From: Spirochaetaceae bacterium
Lineage (GTDB): Bacteria > Spirochaetota > Spirochaetia > SZUA-6 > Bin103
Length of the DNA: 25,510 bases
Assembly (NCBI GenBank): GCA_026710565.1
Contig: JAPOQV010000447.1
Span: 1 to 25,510, forward strand
Direction of reading: 5' to 3'
The notes below the pieces were generated by a model. That model was given only the letters and a program-made list of their open reading frames with translations, was not told the DNA's origin and searched no databases. Of this stretch, positions 1 to 7,992 are shown one piece after another; positions within the stretch are counted from its first letter, which is position 1; the number at the start of each line of letters is the position of its first letter. The position numbers and the translations under genes were made by a program.

Positions 1-1272
1 CCGCCCGGCCAGCGGGAGCGGGCCGTGGCGGGCGGCCTCGTCGCCCCCCCCGGCGCCGACGCGCCGGCCGGACGCCGGTGCGTCCACCAGCACCCGCGGG
101 CAGCGGTAGTCGCCGATCCCGTCCAGGTCGGCCCGGCCCCGCACGCGAATCGCCTTGTAATAGGGCTGCACCAGGTCCGCGCAGCGATCGGCGGGCTCGG
201 CGCCGTGAAGCTGCACGGCATCCAGATGGCCGTCGCGCCGCAACTCCGCCGCGACCTCAGCGTCGTCCACGGTGATGCCCACCTTGAGCGCGCCGACGTC
301 ACCGAGCTGCGCGATCATCTCCGGCGCCACGCGCCGTGGCGACTCCGGGACCAGGTTGAGGCCCAGCAGATCGGCGCCGGCATCCGCCGCGCGGAGCGCG
401 TCGTCGCTGCTCGTGATGCCGCAGATCTTCACCAGCGGACGGGTCGGCTCCTCCGAGCCGATCGCGTGAAACGGTGCGCGCGCGTAGAGCCGGCCCCAGA
501 AGTCCGGCAGCGCCGCGCCTGCAAAGCCGGCCACCAGCTCCCCGGCGAGCTCCGGCCGCCGCACCACGCCTTCACCGACCAGCACGCCGGCGAATCCGGC
601 GGCACGCGCCGGCGCGGCCTGCTCGGCGAAGAAGATGCCGGACTCGAACACGAGCCGCGCCGGCCAGTCGACCGCCGGCCGCAGCCGCAATGGGTGAAGG
701 AGGTCGGTGCTGAAGGTGGTCAGGTCGCGCGCGTTGATGCCGACCAGCGACGGGCGCAGGGCGCGCACCTCGTCCACGTCGGCGGGACCGTGCACCTCCA
801 CCAGCGCCGCCATGCCGAGCCGCTCGGCCGCCTGCAGCATCGAGGCCAGCCGCTGCCGGTCGATCATGCCCGCGATCAGCAGCACCGCGTCGGCGCCGGC
901 GCGGTGAGAGACCTCCACGTCCCGCTCGTCGAGCAGGAAGTCCTTGCGCAGCACGGCGAGGTGCGGGAAACGCTCCTTGATCCGCATCAGGTCGTCGAGG
1001 GAGCCGCCGAAGTGATCGGGTTCGGTGAGCACCGACACGTGGCGGATGCCGGCGCCCGCGTACCGCCCCGCCTGCGCGACCACGTCCAGGTCGGCGTCGA
1101 TCGCGCCCCGGGAAGGTGAACGCTTCTTGATTTCGCAGATCACCAGCGGTTCGGCCGCGAACGGGAGGGCGGCGGGTGCCTGACGTTCAGCGGGCACGGC
1201 CGCGCCCAGGGCCGGCCCTTCCCGCGCGACCCGCTCCCGGCGGCCGGCGACGATGCGGTCGCGGATGGTCAC
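1..1272 (-). CDS. trpCF: Bifunctional indole-3-glycerol-phosphate synthase / phosphoribosylanthranilate isomerase (partial, 3' end outside window)
   Basis: Catalyses the isomerisation of phosphoribosylanthranilate (TrpF part) and the ring closure to indole-3-glycerol phosphate (TrpC part) in cytoplasmic tryptophan synthesis. Residues 1 to about 275 read as TrpC: EIKKRSPSRG (47-56), RKDFL, VEVHG, GINARDL, FESGIF and VLVGEGVVR occur in family order. TrpF begins near residue 281 with VKICGIT (catalytic Cys284), followed by VQLHGAEP and VLVDAP. The GTG start at 1272 shares the bases GTGA with the trpGD stop, and MTIRDRIVA is a usual TrpC beginning. Odd point: at a run of eight C (44-51 on the plus strand) the reading frame turns into an Arg-rich string, whereas one base fewer gives DEAARHGPLPLAG, which resembles a TrpF C-terminus. 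This may be a real frameshift or a homopolymer error. The fusion order C then F is that of enteric bacteria. Confidence 0.93.
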   Translation of the reverse strand, partial: MTIRDRIVAGRRERVAREGPALGAAVPAERQAPAALPFAAEPLVICEIKKRSPSRGAIDADLDVVAQAGRYAGAGIRHVSVLTEPDHFGGSLDDLMRIKERFPHLAVLRKDFLLDERDVEVSHRAGADAVLLIAGMIDRQRLASMLQAAERLGMAALVEVHGPADVDEVRALRPSLVGINARDLTTFSTDLLHPLRLRPAVDWPARLVFESGIFFAEQAAPARAAGFAGVLVGEGVVRRPELAGELVAGFAGAALPDFWGRLYARAPFHAIGSEEPTRPLVKICGITSSDDALRAADAGADLLGLNLVPESPRRVAPEMIAQLGDVGALKVGITVDDAEVAAELRRDGHLDAVQLHGAEPADRCADLVQPYYKAIRVRGRADLDGIGDYRCPRVLVDAPASGRRVGAGGGDEAARHGPLPLAGR

Positions 1273-2899
1273 GTGGATCCATCTCCGCCGGCGGCGTCGC
1301 GCTCGGCCAGCGTCGTCGCCAGGGCGGTGATCTCGCCGACCTTGCGCGCCACCGCTCCGGAGGCCAGCGCGTCGAGTGCGGTCCGCGTGCCGGCGCGGAG
1401 GTCGTCGGCCAGCCCGCACACGTGCAGCGCGGCGCCGGCGTTGACCGCGATCGCGTCGCGCAGCGCCGGCCGTCCACCGCCGCCCATCAACTCGCGCGCG
1501 TCGGCGACATTCTCTTCCGGCGTGCCGCCCGCGACCGCGCCGATCTCGTGGCGGCCGACGCCCAGCTCTTCCGGCGTCAGCCGGAGCTCGGTCGCCTCGC
1601 CCGACTCGTCGACGAGCACCGCGCCGGTCGGGCCGGTCACCGAGATCTCGTCGCCGCCGTCGTCACCGTGCACGGTCATCACCCGCCGCACGCCCAGCAG
1701 CCGCGCCGCCTCCGCCACCACCCGGCAGAGCGCGCCGTCGTAGACGCCGATCACCTGGTAGGCGGCCCCGGCGGGATTGGCCAGCGGCCCCAGCAGGTTC
1801 ATCACGGTCTTGATGCCCAGCTCCTGCCGCACCGGCGCGGCGTGGCGCATGGAGCCGTGATAGGTGGGCGCGAACAGGAACGCGAACCCGGTCGTGGTCA
1901 GCAGCTCCGCGGTGGCCGCCGGGCCGAGGTCGGAGCGGACGCCCAGCGCCGCGTAGAAGTCGGCGCTGCCGCTCTTGCGGGTGAACGAGCGGTTGCCGTG
2001 CTTGGCCACCCGGGCCCCGGCAGCACAGGCCACCAGCGCCGCCATCGACGAGATGTTGAAGCTGCCGATGCCGGCCCCTCCGGTTCCGCACGTGTCCAGG
2101 AAATCGCCCGAGACCTCCAGCGGGGTCTTCTTGCGCCGCAGGACCGACACGCAGCCGGCGATCTCCGCCGCCGTGTAGCCCTTGGCGTTCAGCGCCACCA
2201 GGAAGCCGGCGATCTGCGCCGCGTTGAGGTTGCCGTCGGTCAGCTCCTCCATGAACGCGGCGGCCTGCTCCTGCGTCAGGTCGGTGCCGGCCGCCACGGT
2301 GTTCAGCAGCCCCGGCACGTCCAGCGGTTCGCGCTTGTAGTTCAGAAAGTTCGCCAACAGTCTCCTCCCGGAAGCGGACGCGATCGATTCCGGATGAAAC
2401 TGCACGCCCTCCACGACGTACTTGTCATGCCGGATGCCCATTATCTCACCGTCCGCCGAGCGGGCGGTGACCTCGAAACCTCCCGGCACCGTCTCCGGGT
2501 CGATCACCAGCGAATGATAGCGGGTGAAGACCGCCGGCGACGGGATCCCGCGGAACACGCCGCGTCCGTCGGAGAGGATCGCGTCGGTCTTGCCGTGCAC
2601 GATCGCCTTGGCCTGGATGATACTCCCTCCGAAGGCGGCGCCGATCGCCTGGTGTCCCAGGCAGACTCCCAGGATCGGGATCTCGCCGGCGAACCGGCGG
2701 ATCGCCTCCACGCTGACGCCGGCGTCCTCCGGCCGGCCCGGGCCGGGCGAGATGATGATCCCCGCGGGCGCCAGCGCCGCGATCCCGTCCGCGTCGATCC
2801 GGTCGTTGCGGAACACCCGGATCTCCTCGTCGGTGATCTCCGACAGGTACTGGAACAGGTTGTAGGTAAAAGAGTCGTAGTTGTCGATCAGGACGTACA

Positions 2900-2900
<1 letters not shown>
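1269..2900 (-). CDS. trpGD: Anthranilate synthase glutamine amidotransferase fused to anthranilate phosphoribosyltransferase
   Basis: A 543-residue two-domain enzyme. Residues 1 to about 190 are the TrpG class-I amidotransferase that delivers ammonia to TrpE: the start MYVLIDNYDSFTYN is typical, the nucleophile is Cys80 in GVCLGHQ, and HPES supplies His169 and Glu171. Residues about 200-543 are TrpD, which joins anthranilate to PRPP: GTGGAGIGSFNIS (272-284) is the PRPP-binding glycine loop and KHGNRS follows. The ATG at 2898-2900 overlaps the trpE stop by one base (TGATG), so translation of the amidotransferase is probably coupled to that of its partner TrpE. The stop overlaps the trpCF start by four bases. 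The G-D fusion is known from the enteric trp operon; both halves look intact. Confidence 0.96.
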
Positions 2901-4291
<1,391 letters not shown>

Positions 4292-4310
4292 CTCCTTCCT
4301 CCGTAAATAC

Positions 4311-4353
4311 AAAAAGCCGCAGGACCCGGCGCGATCACCGGAACCTGCGGCTT
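4311..4353 (-). terminator. trp attenuator terminator hairpin (segments 3:4)
   Basis: Seen directly: on the minus strand AAGCCGCAGG (4344-4353) and CCTGCGGCTT (4314-4323) form a perfect 10-bp stem, with an internal CCGG/CCGG continuation, and the stem is followed at once by a run of five T (plus-strand A at 4311-4315). This is an intrinsic terminator. It sits between the leader peptide stop and the trpE ribosome site, the position of the terminator in ribosome-mediated attenuation. Under tryptophan sufficiency it should end transcription before trpE. Confidence 0.93.
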
Positions 4354-4411
4354 CAGCACGTGCCGACATGCGGCCTCAGTGCGTGGTTCCGGTTATGTCA
4401 CCGGCCACCAC
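4337..4411 (-). promoter_or_regulatory. trp leader antiterminator and pause hairpins (segments 1:2 and 2:3)
   Basis: Segment 2 (4385-4393, minus strand ACCGGAACC) is the exact complement of segment 3 (4337-4345, GGTTCCGGT), giving a 9-bp antiterminator that uses bases needed by the terminator stem. Segment 1 (4400-4411, GTGGTGGCCGGT) holds the tandem Trp codons and pairs with segment 2 extended to 4383 (ACCGGAACCAC) through GTGGT/ACCAC and CCGGT/ACCGG. The logic is classical: a ribosome stalled at the Trp codons covers segment 1, segment 2 pairs with 3, and the terminator cannot form. Complementarity was found by eye; folding energies were not computed. Confidence 0.9.
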
Positions 4412-4467
4412 CAAGCGCGCACGTCGCGCGTCGAATCGATCGTCGAGATGTCCCTACGATCAGTCAT
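4393..4467 (-). CDS. trpL: trp operon leader peptide with three tandem Trp codons
   Basis: A 24-codon frame, ATG at 4465-4467 to TAA at 4393-4395, starting MTDRRDIST and ending RAWWWPVT. Codons 19-21 are all TGG (4405-4413). Trp is the rarest amino acid in proteins, so three in a row inside a short frame that sits exactly in segment 1 of an attenuator is decisive for a regulatory leader peptide. The peptide itself probably has no function; its translation rate senses charged tRNA-Trp. I see no good ribosome site before the ATG: the candidate minus-10 box ends only eight bases before it, so the transcript may begin at or next to the ATG (leaderless), as described for trpL of Sinorhizobium meliloti. 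Confidence 0.92.
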   Translation of the reverse strand: MTDRRDISTIDSTRDVRAWWWPVT

Positions 4468-4475
4468 TTCGGGCG

Positions 4476-4504
4476 ACCCTATCCGCTCGATTGGAGGGCG
4501 TCAA
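4476..4504 (-). promoter_or_regulatory. Probable sigma-70-type promoter of the trp operon
   Basis: On the minus strand TTGACG (4499-4504) and TAGGGT (4476-4481) are separated by 17 bases. The minus-35 box matches the consensus in five of six bases; the minus-10 box matches the three most conserved positions (T, A and final T). Initiation about seven bases further on would fall at or just before the trpL ATG. No clear operator palindrome for a Trp repressor was seen here, which suits control by attenuation alone. Confidence 0.6.
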
Positions 4505-4732
4505 GGCGCCGGTCGCTTGCCTGCTGCTGCAGCAGTTGAGGCACTGTGCAAGCTCGAGGCAGTGGATCCGCTACCGCCAGGCCTCACCGCGAGCGGCCGC
4601 GCCAGGACAGCGCGCAGGACGTCACGCGTTCCTCAAGTGGTCCAGCGTTCGCAGGCCGATTGTCAAGCGCGCCCTACCTCGCCACAATACGTTCTGGCTA
4701 CTCTATCCGGTCCGTTTATTATGAGTCCTATA
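4505..4732. other. Intergenic stretch between divergent units, nothing recognised
   Basis: This segment separates the trp promoter (minus strand) from the promoter of the broken lipoprotein gene (plus strand). Short open frames cross it on both strands, but none has a convincing start, ribosome site or recognisable protein. I see no tRNA, long repeat or strong hairpin in it. Confidence 0.4.
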
Positions 4733-4761
4733 TTGCCAGCCGTTGGTTCGCATGGTACAGT
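4733..4761 (+). promoter_or_regulatory. Probable promoter of the lipoprotein pseudogene
   Basis: TTGCCA (4733-4738) and TACAGT (4756-4761) are spaced by 17 bases. About eight bases after the minus-10 box comes a strong Shine-Dalgarno sequence, AGGAGGTG (4769-4776), seven bases before an ATG at 4784. The geometry is that of a functional expression signal, although the gene behind it carries an early stop. Confidence 0.55.
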
Positions 4762-4783
4762 GCCGTGCAGGAGGTGTCGATAG

Positions 4784-5233
4784 ATGATGCGTTCTTGAAC
4801 TCGCTTTCGGTGGTTACCGTTTGGCCTGCTGGTTCTTCTGGCTTTCGTCGGATGCGATGACATGACCGATTCGATGACGGGGACTCCGCCCGGGGCTTCC
4901 CCCCAGCTGGACTACGTCGGCGTCTATGGGGCGGAAGTGGGGCGAACGACGGTCAACGTCGAGGACGAAATAGGCGTCATCGCCTCGGCAAGGATCGTTC
5001 GTCAGGAACTCCTTTCTTTCCTCAGGGGTGTGGATAGCGGTAGCCCTGCTCGCGCAGCCATTTCGCCTGTGAAGTACGATCAACGTCATAGCAAGATGAC
5101 GGAAGGAGCGAGACCCATGACCAACCGATTTCGCGGATCAGGAGATAGACCCAGGTCAGCCCGACACGACCACAGGTGGCCGAGCCGCCGACGCTACGGC
5201 CGACCATATCGAGCAACTCGGGATGCTGATTGA
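4784..5233 (+). pseudogene. Small lipoprotein with an in-frame stop at codon 5
   Basis: Counting from the ATG at 4784, which follows AGGAGGTG at seven bases, the frame reads MMRS, then TGA (4796-4798), then continues as a textbook lipoprotein signal: basic TRFRW, hydrophobic LLVLLAFVG and the lipobox Cys24, followed by DD, which in enteric bacteria would favour inner-membrane retention. The frame stays open to 5233, but only the part to about residue 80 (PQLDYVGVYGAEVGRTTVNVED and on) looks protein-like; the rest is low in structure and overlaps a minus-strand gene. I infer a lipoprotein of unknown role inactivated by a nonsense change, for example CGA to TGA. No other start codon restores the signal peptide. 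A sequencing error or read-through cannot be excluded. Confidence 0.55.
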
Positions 5234-5327
5234 GCAACAGGGAGGCGACTTCCAGTTCGTAGGCGACGGGCTGGTCAATCTGCGGCGCCTGGAATGCACG
5301 TGGTTGTTCGGTGCGTGTCGTGCGCAT
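5022..5327 (-). CDS. Small hypothetical protein, possibly a transposase N-terminal remnant
   Basis: A 101-residue frame with an ATG at 5325-5327, a GGAG ribosome site six bases before it, and a promoter-like element and palindrome further upstream. The first two thirds (QPVAYELEVASLLLNQHPELLDMVGRSV and TCGRVGLTWVYLLIREIG) have coding-like, GC-ending codons; the last third (from about residue 68) looks random and ends YRYPHP, suggesting loss of the original frame. The pattern of HPELLDMV followed by TGR.GLT-like sequence weakly recalls the N-terminus of some ISNCY-type transposases, but I cannot confirm this. The 3' part overlaps the lipoprotein frame on the other strand. Confidence 0.4.
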   Translation of the reverse strand: MRTTRTEQPRAFQAPQIDQPVAYELEVASLLLNQHPELLDMVGRSVGGSATCGRVGLTWVYLLIREIGWSWVSLLPSSCYDVDRTSQAKWLREQGYRYPHP

Positions 5328-5336
5328 TGGATCTCC

Positions 5337-5391
5337 GGGTGTTTCGGTTGTTTCGCCGTTATGCCTACCAGCGATGATAACCGAAACACCC
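5337..5391. repeat. 13-bp perfect inverted repeat with 29-base spacer
   Basis: GGGTGTTTCGGTT (5337-5349) and AACCGAAACACCC (5379-5391) are exact complements. On the plus strand the second arm is followed by TTTTGTC, so the element could end transcription coming from the lipoprotein side. On the minus strand it lies between the promoter-like element and the start codon at 5327, as an operator would. It might also be an insertion-sequence end. The sequence alone does not decide. Confidence 0.6.
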
Positions 5392-5400
5392 TTTTGTCAA
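5374..5400 (-). promoter_or_regulatory. Promoter-like element in front of the minus-strand small gene
   Basis: On the minus strand a perfect TTGACA (5395-5400) is followed after 15 bases by TATCAT (5374-5379). The 15-base spacing is shorter than the usual 16-18, so basal activity may be low. The spacer coincides with one arm of the 13-bp palindrome, which places a possible operator between the two boxes. Confidence 0.4.
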
Positions 5401-5465
5401 CCCTTCAAGTCCCTCAATTAAGGCCCATTCAACAACTTGAGAATTTGCGCACAGGAACTAGATAG

Positions 5466-6740
5466 ATGGGAATGTCAAGGATGCGTCGTTCCGTGCGTTC
5501 CGTGGGCATGGCTTCACCCAAGCTCCCTGCGATCCTGATAGCGGCACTGATCGGTGTCGCAACGCTGCTCGCGGCTTCCCCTCGGGCCTCGGCGCAGCTT
5601 CCCTCGGCGAGCGTCAGATCGCTCGGATTGTCCGGCAGTGACACTGCTATGGCACGCGGGGTCGGCGCGATCAGCGCTACCCCCGCCGGGCTCGCCATGC
5701 CTGATTCCGGTTTCAGCTTGGCCATCATTCCGGTGGGCGTATCGGCCGATTTCGGTGAGATACGGGTTGAACAGTTGCGGGACGCAGCCGGGGCCATCAC
5801 TGGGAGCGGGAGTAGCCGTGCAGAAGGCTTCAAGGACTTGAGCGAGACCCTGCTCGACCGGGGAGCGCGGGTTCGCGTGCGGGCGGACCTGACCGCATTC
5901 GCCCTGACCCTCGGAGACGTAGTGGAGCAGGTCTCGATCGGGCTGCAGGCCGGAGCCGCGGCATCGTTCGGTGCGGACATCGCGGCAGTGAACGCGGAGA
6001 ACCCCGTGGACCTCGACGCCGACGGCTACCTGGTGACGACGGTTGGCCTCGGCGCCGCGCGGCCGCTTCCCATCCTGACGGAGCATCTGGACACCGTGGC
6101 GGTCGGAGCCACCGTGAAGTACAGCCTGGGCCATTTGGTGGCGATCGCCGACGGATCTGCACGCCGAGCAGCGTCGAACAGTACGGATGGATTGGGCATC
6201 GACGAATTGAGCGTTGACGCAATCTATGGCGTCGAGGTCTCGCAGGTCATCGGCTCCGGAATCGGCGTCGACGCGGGCGTCATGGCGACACGAGATCGAT
6301 GGTCGTTCGGCGTTTCGGTCCAGAACCTGCCTGCCACCTTCACGTGGGATAGATCGAAGCTCACGTATCTTGCCGTATTGTCCGGAGACCTTGACGAGCG
6401 GCCGTTCGAAGAGGCACCGGCTGACCTGAAGTCGAAGCTTCCGCAGCCGCTCGTTCCGTCTGCCCGGATCGGTGCGGCGTACCGAGCCGTGGACGAACTG
6501 ACGATCTCCGGCGACTTCCATTACCGGTTTGGCGACACCTTGGCGGCATGGCCAACGCTTCACGCAGGCGTCGGCGCCGAATACCGGCCCGTCGACGTCG
6601 TCGAGCTTCGCGCCGGAGCCGCGCTGATTTCCGACGCCGTTCAATTCAGCGGAGGCGCGTCGCTCATTCTGGGACCGTGTGGGAAGAGTTTGAGGCAGGT
6701 GTTCGTTCGCCATGATCCGGTGCGCATTGTCGCGCACTGA
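5466..6740 (+). CDS. Outer-membrane beta-barrel protein (TraF/PorV/OMPP1-like), C-terminus probably lost
   Basis: A 424-residue exported protein. The N-terminus has basic residues, a hydrophobic run (ILIAALIGVATLLAAS) and an ASA-Q signal-peptidase site near residue 44. The mature start, SVRSLGLSGSDTAMARGVGA then ATPAGLAMP, is the pattern of long beta-barrels of the TraF_2/PorV/OMPP1 kind, in which a glycine-rich plug region precedes a run of amphipathic strands; alternating hydrophobic segments continue to about residue 400. The last 25 residues (from GPCGKSLRQ to RIVAH) do not look like a final strand and there is no terminal aromatic residue, so the true end seems to have been replaced by the DNA that carries the IS630 remnant next door. 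Start at 5466 is weakly supported (AGGAA eight bases upstream); ATG at 5472 or 5481 is possible. Ligand and function are unknown. Confidence 0.6.
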   Translation: MGMSRMRRSVRSVGMASPKLPAILIAALIGVATLLAASPRASAQLPSASVRSLGLSGSDTAMARGVGAISATPAGLAMPDSGFSLAIIPVGVSADFGEIRVEQLRDAAGAITGSGSSRAEGFKDLSETLLDRGARVRVRADLTAFALTLGDVVEQVSIGLQAGAAASFGADIAAVNAENPVDLDADGYLVTTVGLGAARPLPILTEHLDTVAVGATVKYSLGHLVAIADGSARRAASNSTDGLGIDELSVDAIYGVEVSQVIGSGIGVDAGVMATRDRWSFGVSVQNLPATFTWDRSKLTYLAVLSGDLDERPFEEAPADLKSKLPQPLVPSARIGAAYRAVDELTISGDFHYRFGDTLAAWPTLHAGVGAEYRPVDVVELRAGAALISDAVQFSGGASLILGPCGKSLRQVFVRHDPVRIVAH

Positions 6741-6783
6741 ACCGTTGTGCTTTATCTCTTCCACCATCAAGGATCTTAGAATG

Positions 6784-7082
6784 CACCACCACGCGCTCCA
6801 CGTCCTCGTCCCCAATCGTGCGCGGCGCCCCGGGCCGCGGCTCGTCCAGCAAGCCGTCGTAGCCGTCGAGCAGGAACCGCCGCCGCCACTTGCCGACGGT
6901 CGCCCGTGTCGTGCCCAGTTCGGCGGCTACCGCCATGTCGCTCTTGCCGTCTGCGGTTTCCAGCACTATCCGCGCCCGCCAGACCAGCGCTTGAGCTGTC
7001 TTGGACCGTCTCATGCAGCGTTGCAGTTCCTGCCGGTTAGCCTCCGAAAGATCCGGAATCTGTCGATGTGATGATTCGCCAT
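6784..7082 (-). pseudogene. IS630-family transposase remnant (N-terminal part, frameshifted and truncated)
   Basis: On the minus strand EANRQELQRCMRRSKTAQAL, then VWRARIVLETADG, VAAELGTTRATVGKWRRRF and LLDEPRPGAPRTIGDEDVERVVV (7048-6784) is the helix-turn-helix N-terminal domain of IS630-type transposases. The original start, MANHHIDR (ATG at 7080-7082), lies in a different frame, so at least one indel separates it from the rest. Homology stops after VERVVV: the DDE catalytic domain, about 250 residues, is absent. The frame then runs through unrelated residues into the end of the outer-membrane gene. The element is dead and cannot move by itself. I found no convincing terminal inverted repeats. 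Confidence 0.8.
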
Positions 7083-7155
7083 CGTCGTCCCCTTCCAGGG
7101 TACGTCAACGATAGGACCCTCGCAGCTACTGGTCAATGTCTCTTGCGCCAGGACA

Positions 7156-7509
7156 CTAGTTCGCTGAGTTCTCAGGCGAAGTAGTGATGAGGTCGATGCC
7201 GGAAGCGATCGCCGCATACCATGACGGGTGTTCGGTCTCGAGTCGTTGCAGTTCCGATTCCGTGTAGGGAAACAGGTCGATGCCGACCGGGAATCCGAAT
7301 GGGAGGTAATCGCCGATTCGGTCACGGACCGGCCGGCGCGACCCCGAGATCACCACGCACACGTCGACATCGCTACTTGGGGCGGGAACACCGGTGACCC
7401 GCGAGCCGAACCAGATGATCCGCTGTACCTCGGGTCGCTGCGCCGCTATGTGACGGGCCCAGCCGCGGACGGCCGCTTCAACGATCGCCTGATTGTTCGA
7501 TTTGACCAC
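7156..7509 (-). CDS. MNT-domain nucleotidyltransferase (putative antitoxin partner of the HEPN gene)
   Basis: A 117-residue minimal nucleotidyltransferase. The catalytic pattern G-S-x10-D-x-D is present as GSRVTGVPAPSSDVDV (residues 35-50, metal ligands Asp47 and Asp49), with a C-terminal segment FPVGIDLFPYTESELQRL typical of the small MNT family. The GTG at 7507-7509 begins within the 3' end of the HEPN gene, overlapping by 32 bases, which points to coupled translation; an ATG at 7548 is the alternative and neither has a clear ribosome site. In HEPN/MNT (type VII) toxin-antitoxin systems the MNT protein AMPylates and silences the HEPN RNase. That role is inferred here from gene order and motif only. 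The product is complete. Confidence 0.82.
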   Translation of the reverse strand: MVKSNNQAIVEAAVRGWARHIAAQRPEVQRIIWFGSRVTGVPAPSSDVDVCVVISGSRRPVRDRIGDYLPFGFPVGIDLFPYTESELQRLETEHPSWYAAIASGIDLITTSPENSAN

Positions 7510-7882
7510 GAGCGAAGGTGATGATCGTTTCGGCACAGCGAATGGCATCCTCGGAGTCCTTCTTCGTATAGAAATCGACCGGCGCGCCGGCGTCGAATCC
7601 GTTCGGATAGCGGGTCGGGATGTAGTGCTTGTCAAGGCTCTTGGCGCAGGTGATCAGTTCTTCGCCGGCCTGCTCTGCGGTAGTCACCAGACCAAGGAGA
7701 GCCGTAACGGTGTGTCCCCAGGCATCCTCGCCGCGGCTCAGGAGCACCGCCTTGAGTGACTTCTCCGCAGCTTGCTGTGAGGCGAAACACGCCCACTCGT
7801 GCGTATCATCGCCGCGCGCGTTGCGGGCGTGGCGGAGATCCGCGTCCGCCTGCCGAAGCCAGTCTCCGTGACGTGCCGCCAT
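7478..7882 (-). CDS. HEPN-domain protein (putative toxin partner)
   Basis: A 134-residue all-helical protein. ACFASQQAAEKSLKAVL (31-47) is the signature helix of the HEPN superfamily (PF05168 type), and HYIPTRYPNG (86-95) is the usual C-terminal motif. HEPN RNases commonly use an R-x4-6-H motif; here R23-GDDT-H28 fits the spacing but is N-terminal to the signature helix, and none is seen in the usual C-terminal place, so RNase activity is uncertain. The ATG at 7880-7882 has no strong ribosome site. TACAGT lies eight bases upstream of it and could be a minus-10 box for a leaderless transcript. It forms a two-gene unit with the overlapping MNT gene. Confidence 0.82.
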   Translation of the reverse strand: MAARHGDWLRQADADLRHARNARGDDTHEWACFASQQAAEKSLKAVLLSRGEDAWGHTVTALLGLVTTAEQAGEELITCAKSLDKHYIPTRYPNGFDAGAPVDFYTKKDSEDAIRCAETIITFARGQIEQSGDR

Positions 7883-7992
7883 GCCGACCCACTGTAGCAG
7901 AGCTGCTGCGGACCGCGGAGATGGCCTCCCGCTCCGCCCGCATCCGTTCGAACTTGCGGCGCGAGCGTGCTAACCTGTGTCTCGTCAACAGG

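Noticed and set aside
4292..4369. N-terminal extension of TrpE starting at ATG 4369
   Set aside because: It would translate through the attenuator terminator and has no ribosome site, whereas TTG 4291 has GGAGG at the right distance.
4796..4798. TGA at codon 5 of the lipoprotein read as selenocysteine or recoded
   Set aside because: No recoding hairpin was noticed and a selenocysteine in a signal peptide makes no sense; all other genes use TGA as a normal stop.
5337..5391. Palindrome taken as part of a CRISPR array
   Set aside because: It is a single inverted pair without repeated units or regular spacers; no CRISPR array was seen anywhere in the window.
7510..7635. Longer MNT start at 7635
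   Set aside because: The extra residues are Ser/Thr/Arg-rich, unlike the family, and lie fully inside the HEPN gene.
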